A stretch of DNA of 64,000 nucleotides, taken from Hedera helix (taxonomy: Eukaryota > Streptophyta > Magnoliopsida > Apiales > Araliaceae). This document shows positions 38,601 through 50,200 of this stretch, piece by piece (position 1 is the stretch's first letter; each line of letters begins with the position of its first letter). The DNA is taken from assembly GCA_947179155.2 (NCBI GenBank), contig OX359270.1, forward strand, positions 2,284,501 to 2,348,500, read 5' to 3'. Both the position numbers and the translations under genes were made by a program. Under the pieces are notes generated by a model. It worked only from the letters and a program-made list of their open reading frames with translations, was not told the origin of the DNA and did no database searches.

Positions 38601-41600
38601 CTCTTCTTCATTTATAATCTCTGGTGACCCTATCATTTTCTTTTGAAATTGTGTGTGACGAGAGAGGGAGATATGGAAAATCCGGAGTCACCACAATTAA
38701 GAGGCATTGTTATAATTACTCTTCCATCTCCAAACAAGCCTTCTTTAGGAAAAACAATAACAGCTTGTACAATCTCTGATTCACCTTCAATCCCATCTCA
38801 AAATATACCGCACCAAGCCCCAGAAAACTCACAAGAAGAACAACCACAGCTTCCACTTCAGTTACCATCCCTTCCTGAAAATCAGTTCTCATCAAGAAGA
38901 TTCCCATTTGGTAACTCAAGAATTTCTTTGGTGCTTATGATTGTCTCTCTAACTGCTTTAATTTTGTGGGTTTCTGTACTTCCCCATACCCGTTCTATAT
39001 CCCACAATCTTGATGATCATAGAATCGATAATGAGGGTGATGATGGGACACCAAATTCCTTAATCTTTCATTTGTATCCCAAATTGGGTATGCGCGAAAT
39101 GTTGGAAAAGCACATTAATCTTAAATGGGGAAACCTAGTGGAATTCAGTTCAGATAATGGTGTATCACCGTTAAATGATAGGGTGAGAGCCAATAAGAAT
39201 TTAACATTAGTTTCTGCTGTCAAATCTAGTGCCATTTCACCTGTCAAGGGTATTACTTATCCAGATGGGCATGTGTGATTCTTATTGCCTTAATGTCAAC
39301 TGCAATGTTGGTTAATATAATGAAATTGGAAGAGTATTAGATTTTTTTAATTCTTTTTTTCATTTCTTAATCTGTAATTATGAGTAAAAAGTTGTATACT
39401 CTCCTTTAATTTTCTCTTAATTCTCTTATTGTATATATTCTTTTTCTGGTGATTAGCTCTAAAATTCAACAAAGTAATAGGTGGTAGAATTTCTATCTAA
39501 ATACATAGGTGCTAAAAGGCGTGTTATTCCACTCATGGGGCCAATATTTTTAACTATTATCAGTTAAGGTAATAGAATATATTTTTAAATTAATTGAATT
39601 ATTAATATTCATAGGTAGTTCGGAAGAATTCTTGGAAAATTTGAAGCTTGATGTTTTGAATATTAAATAAGTTCATCAACCCCATACGAAGCACAGACAA
39701 CATGAATAAAGATTTATTATGTTAATTACTAAGATAATCAATTAAATGCGGGGTAAATATTTAATTAGGATATTAAGAAAATACTTTTAGTTATCAAATT
39801 ATTAAATGTTTATTTAAATAATAATTGTTGAATTGTATATTGTAGGTTTTTTCGATCGATTATTAAGTTAAACATTTGAATGGAGTGTAGATTTATTTAA
39901 TTATGAGTATGAGAAAATAATTATTTTCATTTTATTTAAGTTTGTAATGGAATTAAATATTAGTGTTTATATTGACAAATTTTGCTTGAAATTCTAATTC
40001 GAATAAAATATGAAACTCGGGCTTTAATAAATTTTAATTTAGTTATGATAATTAGCTAGTAATGAATCCACTATAATTTTTCAACTAATTTTATAGTTAT
40101 TATGTTTAAAAAAAATCACATATATTATTGATACAATTTCAAATTTTAATGAATTTAATTTAATTAAGACATTAATTTACGACTAATTAATATTAATATA
40201 ATTAAATCGCGTGATATGTTAAATTTTTAATTATAAAATCATAATTTTTTTTTAAAGATATATTATCTTACATAAATTTGTGATGAAAAATCTTGTAATA
40301 AGTTTGGGAGAACCCAAAATAAAATTCTTTTCAAAGTTTCTTTTCCTATTATAGATATAAAAACAAAAAAACACCTTCCATTTTCCTAATAGGTTGGGGA
40401 TCCTTTTGAATATGTAACAAATTTGGATAGTATTTAATTGTTATAAATTTGGATAGTACTTATACTAATTTGGATAGGAAAGAAAAAGGTTGAACCAATA
40501 ATTTGTGAAACCAAGTTTGTGCTTTTAATTATGTAGATTATAGGCACCATGTTATGTATATGTGCACAACTAATCGAATTCCTAGTACAAGAATGCTTGC
40601 GTCTTGTTTACTCGAAGTGCAGCTCCCCTTTTGTCAAATCTCCATCCCATATTATAGTGGATAATGTAACATGTGTGATAATTAGAGCACTATAAAATCT
40701 AATGCTTTAATGGTTTGTGGTCTGTGGCATTTTTGTGTCTTATCTTTATAGAGATTTGAGAGCTGAACTTCGTTTTTTTTTTTGGAAATGTCAATGATAT
40801 CTATTCTTGGTGGTGGTGGAGATGGTGAGTTTGGTTGTACTGGAAGCATAAGTGTAAACATTTGAATAGAAATGGCAGTCTTGTAAATTATTTAAAAGAA
40901 CAGTTTTCTGGTTTAATATCAAAGCAACTATTTATCCATCTCAAGTTTATAGCTTTAATTCTGTTATGGTATAATTGTTTTCAAAGATGATATTGACAAG
41001 GTTGTTCATTTAAATCTGAGAAATTCCTTTCCTAGAATTTAAAGAAGCAAACTGTTCATCTTGCTTCTTATAACAATGACCTGTTGAATTGCCTGTTAAC
41101 ATGATTCACTTTATTCCCCCTTGCAGGCTGTATTATACATATATTCTTGTTGGCAGCCCTCCTAGACCTTATTTTCTTGACATAGATACTGGAAGTGACT
41201 TAGCATGGGTTCAGTGTGATGCTCCATGCACTAGTTGTGCCAAGGTAATGACAAAGTTTCTACAGAAAATTCAGCAGTTAAAAGTTTTATATTTTAATTG
41301 ATTGAAGACAATGGCCACCCTTCAGCTGTTAATTTTTTTTAGATCCTGTTTGGTTGAAAGTTGTATTTGATTTGATGGCACGCCTGCCATCTGATAATCT
41401 CATGAATTAGTGCCTTTTGTCTATAAGCTATGCATCACCTCATACTAGTATTCGCTTTACATTTTGAACATCGACTATATTCGTACATAAATCTCTCTCT
41501 CTCTCGCGTGCTAATGTGTGAATTTTGGTTTGTTTTAATTTTTTAAATCATTTAACTTCTTTAATAAATGTGTAATATATTCATAAAAGCACATTCAGCT

Positions 41601-44536
41601 TGGATGAGAAGGTTTAAGGCCAGCATACATTGCAGATTGCTGATCACTTTACACAACTTTTGAATGATAATTTTCACTGGGTTCAAAGTATTTTTAGGAG
41701 AAAGAATAGAGGAAAAGACATAATAGATTGAAAGAATAGTCTCTGGTTATCAAAGGCATTTGTTAGCAAATTTTAAAATTGATTTATATTGAGAAAGCAC
41801 ATTGGATGAAACCTCATTATCACAAATGAAGTACGGTATATAGGAGCATCAATGTAGTATCCATGCTTTCTAGGGTTGAAATCCTTTATCTTTGTCAACT
41901 AGTCGCCATCTCTCTAATATCTTTTTATGCTACTATGTAAGAATTTTTCTAATAATATAAAAAGAACTGTCTAGATTAGCAACTCTTTTTATTTATTTAA
42001 TTTTTTTTTTTGGGGAGTGGGGGGGAGCAAAAAGAAAATTATGAAAAACCACGCTGCCACTAAGAATACACCGTCACAAAAGTTAATTATCCACATTTGA
42101 TTAGTTAAACACAACATTTTATTCAAGCTGTTACTAGCAACTCTACTAAGAAAAGTTTATGCAGGGAGCACACCCTCTCTACATACCCAAAAAAGTCAAC
42201 ATTATTCCTTCAGAAGACTTGATGTGTGCTGAAGTTCAAAAAACTCATGGACCTGGACACTGTGAAACATGCCATCAGTGCGATTATGAAATAGAATATG
42301 CAGATCATAGCTCCTCCATGGGGGTTCTCACTAGGGATGATCTTCATCTAAAGGCTGCAAATGGATCATTGGCCAAGTTGAAAGTTGTTTTTGGGTAAAT
42401 GCGAATTCTCATGGGAAATCTCTACCTTTTTAGGTTAGTTAAGTAAAGTTTCTGCAAAATGATTTATGCCTTTATGTTCTTCAGGTGCGCATATGATCAG
42501 CAAGGTGTAGTTTTGAACTCTCTGACAAAGACAGATGGAATCCTTGGGCTTAGCAGGGCTAAAGTTAGCCTACCTTCTCAATTGGCAAGCCAAAGAATCA
42601 TAAATAATGTCGTAGGGCATTGCCTTACACCTGATGCAGGTGGTGGTGGATATATGTTCTTAGGAGATGACTTTGTGCCACACGGGCAGATGAAGTGGGT
42701 TCCTATGCTTAATATACCTTCCGTGTAAGTACACCTTATTTTGAGGTTTGTATGTATTTGTATTGAAAATAACAATATTCCAACTTAGTTTTGGTCCTTT
42801 TGTGGATGACCAACCATTGATGAAACAATCAACTTGTTGATTCAACTAATTGTAAGCATTCATATATAGCTGCCCTAACGTACCGCATTTTAGCCTTTGT
42901 AGCATACCTCTTAACCGCACTGGTTCCATGAACCAAAAAGAACCTTGTGCCAGGTAACACTGGTCTAAATACAATTAGGACGTCTATTTTGGGACGTAAA
43001 AAGTATTATATAAGTAGTTTCCAGAAGCTGTGCAATTTCAAGTTAACAATTGGATTTCCTGAAAGCTTTTATTGGAGTAGCTGTTCAATGTGAGGAATGA
43101 AGTATTTGTTTCATATGTTTTATACTTTTTTTCTAACTGTAATAAGAGTTGCAGTATACTTTCTTTTTATTTCTTTTTTAGTTAAGTTCTTCTTCGATAA
43201 TATTTCTTTCTTTCTTTCTATTAACAGCGTGAATTAAGTCCAGTGAATGTCCATTGAGAAAATTTAATTTGTTTAAAAGTTTTGCCAGTTAGTGCCATCA
43301 TTCCACACCAACCTTAGGAAAACTTCATTTTGTTTCTCTAGGTGGAGCACTTCTGCAGTTACCTTTCTAGGAAAAAACTTCTGTTCTTAATGCTGTACCT
43401 ATATTTTATCTTAATATTTTAATTCTTTGTTCAAGTAAGTTTGATTTATTATCTTCTATATTATTTCATCGTACTTGAGGTTTCTTATCTTGCAGCTTCT
43501 TTGTAGTTCAGCATTAATCTTTAATCATTGTCAGCTGGTTTTACTATTTCCTTCTATGATTTTCAGGAGTTCTTATGTTACTGGGGTGTCCAAAATTAGT
43601 TACGGAAACAAACAGCTTAGGCTAGATAGTCTGGACAATGGGCATGTAGTGTTTGATAGTGGCAGTTCTTATACCTACTTCACAAAGCAAGCATATGCGG
43701 ATTTAGTTGCTACTGTGAGTAGTTTATTTATAGTTCCTGGACAGATTAGATTATCATTCTCTGGCAACTATTACCCTTCCCACTTAATTTTGATCACATT
43801 GATTGCAGCTTCAAGATGTTTCTGCCACAGGCCTCATTCAGGATGCATCAGATACTACGCTGCCCATATGTTGGCGAGCTAAATTTCCTTTAAGGTATGT
43901 TCCCTGAATATGACAAAATATTATATTAAGATGCATATGTGATTCCCTTAAAGTAAGTTTGGTATCAGGTGTAATCTTTCAAGTAGGCTTATTTCCAGAA
44001 TCCAATAATTTTTAGGCGATTCATATTTATTATAATACATCAGGAAGTAGGGAAAAAAGTGGAACCTTACACCTTCTATCAGATGAAACTAGCAGCAGAG
44101 ATAGATAAAAAATGACCACCACCAACTTCCACCTAAACCACCGACTGCCGCCTCCACCACCAGTAATTGCTGCCACCATTATCATCATCAACACCACCCT
44201 CGTGTACCCAAAGCCACTTCACCTCACTCTCCCCCCTCTCAAAATCATAGCAGCAGCAACAAAATATCATAGCTCGTCTCAAAAAATTAAACCTGGTAAA
44301 ATAAGAAGGCAGTGTTGTTTCCATCTCAAAAATGAGAACTCTAACAAAGCTCAGGGAATCACGCCACTAAGAGACTGCCATGGTTGATATATGTGTGTAA
44401 TAGCTCGTCTCAAAAAATTAGACCTGGTAAAATAAGATGGTAGTATTGTTTCCATGTTTCCATCTCAAAAATGAGAACTCTAACAAAGCTCAGGCAATCA
44501 CACCACTAAGAGACTGCCATGGTTGATATATGTGTG

Positions 44537-44606
<70 letters not shown>

Positions 44607-46384
44607 GAGAGAGAGAAAGACAGTTACAGATGATCGGGGATTCCAAAATCAAATCCCTAAACCTCATCTGCTGCGTCTGCATCCTCTTCTCTTTTCTTTT
44701 TTTCCATCAAAAAATATTTCAATAATATTAAATAAAAGAATAGAAAGAGGAGAAATAGGCGAGCAAGGTTCTGAAGCCCAAAACTCACAAATTACTTTAG
44801 TTTCAGGGTAAGTGTTTTCTAGCTTAACTCTTTCTCCTAATCCATTATTCTGGTGTCTTATATGTCCTTTGCACTGATGATGAGCAAAGAGTTACTTGGA
44901 TCATCTTCTTGCTCTCTTAGCCATCTATTCCGCAAGGCAAACTTAGTATTTTTTTTTTTTAAAAAAATCTTTGGCTGTTATTTGCAAAGCAAGATCAAAT
45001 TTAATACTTCTCTTCATTGATGACAATAAAAATTAATACTTTATTAATAACCATTATCCCAATTGGTCTCCATATTATTTATGAACTCACTTTGAAGGGG
45101 TGTGTGAAGGGGTGTGTGTGTGTTTAAACAATATACATGTTTTTGAAAAGCTACATCATGTGCTCTTGCAGATCTGTTCAAGATGTTAAGCAATTCTTTA
45201 AACCTTTAATTTTTCAATTCGGAAGGAAGTGGTTGATTGTCTCCGTGAAGCTGAGGATTCCTCCTGAAGGGTACTTGGTCGTAAGTGTAAGTGCATCTTT
45301 CTTTTAAATCTTTCTATCATCTTGTCAGAAGTCCGAACACGAGTTTTTTTTCCTACTGTAAAACCAATATGTGACAAGACTCCTTGTATGGCAGAATAAA
45401 GGCAATGTGTGCTTGGGAATCCTTGATGGAAGTGAGGTACATGATGGATCCACTATTATACTTGGAGGTATGTTTGTTTCATGATTATTTATGATACCCA
45501 TGTCCTTTTTTATTCATAATATATAAAACTGTATATTTTGCAAAGTATAGTGTACAGGAAGATTTTATGGTATTAAACTGATGGGGAATTCATGAGTCAA
45601 TCCAGAAACTATATGACAATCCACATAATTTCCTTATCAAACAGGAATGGAGTGAATAAAATCTGAATTTGTCTGTATCCATCATTGACTTCCCGGAGTC
45701 TTGGTAATTCTTATAGAAATTGGAATTTTACATTTTAATCTTGACTAATTAAATTTTATGTTTATAAATTTTTTGATTTGATATGAATGATGAATTTATA
45801 ATGTGACTTGTTCATAGTTAAAGCCAGTTACATGCTTATTTTATCGTTAGAGAAAATGGATCACAATAGGATGTTGATGATGTTATTGCATAGTCTTCAT
45901 TTTAAAATGCTTCATTGTTCATCATCTTTTCTATTACATGCTTACATTTATGCTTATATTTTCAGCATCTTCATAATGCATATTCAATTTTAGTACATCC
46001 CAGCTCAACAGCTATTTGTTTTTTAAGCTGGTTGGGGATCTTATTAGTAATCGTAATTATTTTTGTAGTGGTAGCTTCAGAACACAATCTTTAATGAAAA
46101 TCACAATATATATTATTTTTTGCGCTTTAAAAAGTAAGATTCTGCCCCTATATGGGCAAATATGGAACCAGAGCAAATTACAAAGTCATATTTTCTGCGT
46201 TTTATTACATCAGCAACCTTGCTCTCTCTCTCTGTCACAAACATGCACAATATCTGGTTTGCCTTTTGCAGATGTCTCATTGCGTGGACAATTAGTTGTA
46301 TATGACAATGTGAACCAGCATATCGGATGGATGCAATCCGACTGTGTCAAGCCACAGAGCTTAAATCCTCCACCATTTTCGTGA
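35084..46384 (+). CDS. APCB1: APCB1-like membrane-anchored aspartyl protease, two candidate first exons
   Basis: A1-family (pepsin-like) plant aspartyl protease with an N-terminal transmembrane anchor. Exons read by eye: 1A 35084-35685 or 1B 38673-39268, then 41127-41244, 42165-42394, 42485-42724, 43567-43714, 43809-43894, 45172-45286, 45395-45467 and 46272-46384 (stop TGA). All phases agree, giving 574 aa with 1A or 572 aa with 1B. Catalytic motifs are DTGS (Asp at 41185) and DSGS (Asp at 43655). Cys-rich plant motifs include QCDAPCTSCAK, CHQCDYEIEYAD and GHCL. The end, YDNVNQHIGWMQSDC, matches the family. Except for exon 1B the junctions are GT-AG. Architecture resembles Arabidopsis At1g49050 (APCB1), reported to cleave the co-chaperone BAG6; similarity is from memory. 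It converges on the ALMT gene. Confidence 0.85.
35686..38455. other. Intron / spacer between the two first-exon copies
   Basis: The first ~330 bp are still related to the sequence after exon 1B (ATCTGTAATT and neighbouring words). From about 36960 to 37650 the base composition is less AT-rich, with phrases such as AGGCGGCGAACCCAAG, suggesting an old insertion, but no element could be identified. I see no other gene. Confidence 0.45.
38456..38672 (+). promoter_or_regulatory. Candidate promoter and 5'UTR of exon 1B
   Basis: TATAAAG at 38456-38462 lies 217 bp upstream of the ATG, and a pyrimidine-rich 5'UTR-like run precedes the start. The segment from about 38554 is homologous to the flank of exon 1A. 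Confidence 0.45.
38673..39268 (+). CDS. Protease first exon, copy 1B (non-canonical donor)
   Basis: Encodes MENPESPQLRG, then ITLPSPNKPSLGKTI and TISDSPSIPSQN, a Gln/Pro linker, a transmembrane segment at about residues 84-103 (ISLVLMIVSLTALILWV) and ends YPDG, co-linear with copy 1A. At the homologous donor the sequence is GG|GCATGT, so a GC-AG intron would be needed. A GT six bases downstream (39275, GT|GTGATT) would also stay in frame and add two residues. There are no stops, so the copy is still selectable or young. Confidence 0.75.
39275..41126. other. First intron of the protease gene (1B to exon 2)
   Basis: AT-rich intron ending CCCCCTTGCAG at 41126. It contains the inverted copy of the 26.4-kb repeat family near 39985-40430 and no gene that I can see. 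Confidence 0.6.
39985..40430 (-). repeat. Inverted dispersed copy of the ~740-bp repeat, in protease intron 1
   Basis: The reverse complement of 26440-26998 aligns by eye: TTTTGCTTGAAATTCTAA, then ATAAATTTTAATTTAGTTAT, then TTATTATGTTT and AGTTGGGGA-type words in the same order. The GGTTAC-rich subsegment of the 26-kb copies is absent here, so that piece may be a separate insertion. Confidence 0.7.
44271..44601. repeat. 131-bp tandem duplication plus (AT)n(AG)n microsatellite in protease intron 6
   Basis: Two copies starting at 44271 and 44402 with AGCTCGTCTCAAAAAATTA. The second has a short GTTTCCAT duplication. They are followed directly by about 15 AT units (44539-44569) and about 16 AG units (to 44601). 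All lie inside the intron 43895-45171. Confidence 0.92.
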
Positions 46385-47218
46385 GGCGTGTATATTTTTG
46401 GTCAATTTTGGAGGTAGCATTATGTATTGATTTGGTCAGCAACTGTTCCGTTCCTTGTAAAATCTTGTCTAGTCTGTATTCTGTATAGTATCCTGGCTCT
46501 ATGTTGTAAAATAAACTTCCTAAAATGTATGATTTTGATACGGCCTATCAGATTTTATGGTTTGAAGTGATTTTCTGTTCCTTCATTCTTGGGCATAATA
46601 CATTAACAAAGTATGTTGTTGAACCATATTGCAAGAACGGTGAAAAACAATGTTCTTATATCCTACTCCATATTTTGGATAAGGATCCCTTACGTTACAC
46701 GTCTCATACAATTTTTCCTAATTCACACTTAGCGATACAAATATTACTTTTAGCAACACAAATATTGCTTTTTGCTGCGATGAATTTTATCACATTGCTA
46801 AATATAAATTTGTGATGTTGTGTGTATTGGAAGAAATCGGGTGAAATGTGTAATGGAGAGAAACCAAAAATAAAATGAAGCCTGTATAATCAAATGAAAA
46901 AAATTAAAAATATATATTGCATGAAGAACTTAGCATGAAAGTTTACAATTAAGTGACAATATCTTACAACATCAGCTGTGCAGAGTTTGTTGAATTCATC
47001 AGTTCTTAATATTACAGTTTAATTGCTGCTCCAGATTTTACTCAAAACAGATCCATCTCATCATGTAGATATAATTCAACTGCATCACTTGCAAATTTCT
47101 TCTCTTCAATTCATCCCATTCAGAAGCTTTTAATCTTAATTCTTAGTAAAGAGCAGACGAATACAATTTCCCTTTTATTATATAGCTAAACAATTTTCTT
47201 GGATCCAACCTGTATAGT
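46385..47218. other. Convergent 3' spacer between the protease and ALMT genes
   Basis: Non-coding. AATAAA at 46510-46515 is a candidate poly(A) signal for the protease. TTTTATT at about 47172-47178 reads AATAAAA for the minus-strand ALMT gene. The 834-bp spacer must hold both 3'UTRs. Confidence 0.6.
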
Positions 47219-50200
47219 TTACCCTAATAAATTGGCATCTCTTCTTCTAAATTTAAAACACCTACAAAATCTTGTCCATAAGCTAACACCTTCTTCAACT
47301 GCTAGTGACTCGAGGGGTTCCTTGAAGTTTGCATTCTCACATAACTCTTCAAAAGAATCAACAAGGTTCTGAAGCCTCGCAACAAACTCAATCAAAAGTG
47401 ATGTAAATGTTGCCAAAGACAATACACTAGCACTTCCGTATGTCTTTGATTCTTCAGGAGGAGCTTTATGATCTTTACCAACACCATGCCTAAGTAGTGA
47501 TCTCTGTTTTGCGAACATTCTATCAGAGGTAACACCACGCGCAGGTGGAATGGACTCGACGTCCATGTTAGAGTTCCTGTCATCCCAACTCCTTGGGATT
47601 GAACTAAGATCAAGCACAGCTTCACTGTGAGACTTATATTCAGGAAATTTTTTTTCATTATCATTTGTAGTCAGAAAATCCTGGGGAACTACTTGGACCT
47701 CTGGTTGTTTTCCAATTTCCCAGCTTTCTGCATTGACAAGAAGGTATGATTTTCGATCAACCTTTTTTTGTAAATCTTCGGCTGCATCGTGCACTTCATT
47801 CAGTATGTTTTCTGTTCCTAATTTCTCCATCATTTTAACTTTATTCCCAAGCTCACGTAATACTTTGGCACCCGCACTACCTACCCTCTGAAGTTCAGTG
47901 CGAAATACCCGTCTTCTCTCAGCAGGAGCCTACGTAACCAAGTGGATAAAGCAATATTTAATACTTAATTCCATAAAGGAAACGAGTCTACCGCTTGAAA
48001 TGATAGAATTGAATGGATATCCTATAACTAGAAACTGTTTGAACTTTGAGCAACAGAAAACATATACACAGAACATCTATATTTTCAGAAGTATAAAAGG
48101 AACAGTATATATACTGCCATTTTCAAAATATAGCCTTGTAAAAGTACCCCATACACAAATTTGTTATGATCGCAACTTGAGAACAACAGTATGATAAATA
48201 ACGGGAGAATTTTACAGTACTGGATTCAGACTACATACTATTGTTTTAAAAGGGACTGACAACTCTTAAGTGCTGATTCATTCAAGGGGTTTTAGATTAC
48301 GCATCACATATTTAAATGCAACAGCAGTTTTTTTCTTTTCCCTTGATCATTTTATACCTTCTTTTTTTTTTTTGTGTGTGGGGAGGTGGGAGGGGAGGGG
48401 GTGTTGAGAGGATAGTAATGCAAAATCTGAAATATAAAACCATAGAAAACTAAGGCATCTTAATTCCCTCCATCTCAAACACAGCCAACCTAACCTCTTC
48501 AATGCTAGAAGGTCTCTCAAGCCTCTCATTCTTGTCTCCAACATAAAACAAGTTCTAACAATAAAGGTCTGAATGAGCACTCCACACCAGATAATGATAG
48601 AACTTGTGATCTCCTCGGCAATACGAAGATTAGGACTAGTGCACTCATTCAGAGGGTCAAATCCACTATTGTCTCAGGTTCTATTGAAAGTAGTATGCCC
48701 TCAAGCCAATCATATTTGATGTGATAAGCATATACTTTGTAATCTTGTTCGTTTATTAATAAAAGAATTAAGGCATTTTTTTATTCATGATTAATTACTT
48801 GAATTAATCAAATGGATGAACCCATAGTTTTCGAGCAATGCTTTTAAAACCATGATGAGGATCATGCTAATGAGATCTAAATTCAAGATAGCTCAAAACT
48901 AAAATTGTTCCTAATCGTGGGATCACTAAAATGGGAATTAGTGAATCCGGATAGATTAGTACATACTATGCTTGCTCTTATGAAGAGGATGATTGATCTC
49001 ATAATCATTTATGTAAAGACACTAAAGCAAGTATGTATGTGCTTATTAGAGAATAAGTTCACTGAACGTGACTCGCTCAAGGAACACCTAATGGAGTCTT
49101 ACTTGCCTGTCAATAGGAGTTCCTTTTGTGATAGTAGTACAAGTGATCTTTAGACTTGAGATCATCATAGTATCTTGTGTATGATGAATTATATTTTGAC
49201 ATATTCCTTAAAACCTTTAGGGTGTAACAAAGGGTATGATTGGATATAATAAGTCATACATGGAGATAGGTGAATGATCAACAAAGAATCTACCACTTCT
49301 AGTAAAAGAAGAGAATGTCCTGTGCGATTCGATAAATGACAACTCAGTAGACCTTGGCCAAGGCAGAATGGAAATTAGAAAGTAGTTTCTAATTTACATT
49401 AGTTAGAGTTATTCATTTAAGGATCGAAATGCATATAATCAAATAAAATAAGACTTGACAGTTATACCATGTCTTATATTTGATTGGGACGTTGTGAGGT
49501 AGAATGATTGAATTGTACGGTAACTATTCGCTGAATAGGTTCTTTTGTGATTAAATATTGAAATCTATATTATCTGGAAAGTCGTTGATCGCTAAGGGGG
49601 CTTACCCTTATTATGGAATAAATATTATTTATTTAAATGAATTAAATAGTTTAATTTATTTATATAAATAAGATTAGAATAGTTCTAATTAATTTATTCT
49701 ATAACCGGTTTAATATGGAGAACCTAAAGGGTCACACCGCAAAAGGAAAATAATTATTTAAGAAGTAAATGGCATAATTGTAATAATGAATTAAGTATAT
49801 TTAATTTATACTATGTGGATAGAATAAATTAAATAGCTTAATATTTATTATTTAGTATTTTGGAAATACTAATTATAAATTAATAAGAGGAGTCTTATTA
49901 TTATTATTACTATTATCATTATTATTTAGTTCCTAAATGGTTTAGGAATTAATTAATAAGAGTACTCTCATAATTGATAATTAAGTTCCTAAATAGTTTA
50001 TGGATTATAATTATTATATTAAATTAATTAAGATCCTAATTAGATTAGGAGTTTAATTAAAAACCCTATTCCTAAAGGTGTTAGGAGGGTTTACTAAATC
50101 TATAAATAAGAGAAGTCTTATTATGGATTAAGGTTACACACATACACTTCCATAAGTTTTTGGGAGAGTACTCGCATATTCTCTAGAGAGAGAAAACTAG

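Noticed and set aside
42578..42845. Minus-strand frames over protease exon 4
   Set aside because: Shadow of an exon carrying conserved protease sequence in the right phase.
44530..44811. 93-codon frame with Arg/Glu run
   Set aside because: Translation of the (AT)n(AG)n microsatellite inside a protease intron.
47898..48194. 98-codon plus-strand frame opposite ALMT exon 6 and intron 5
   Set aside because: Shadow of the ALMT gene and its intron on the other strand.
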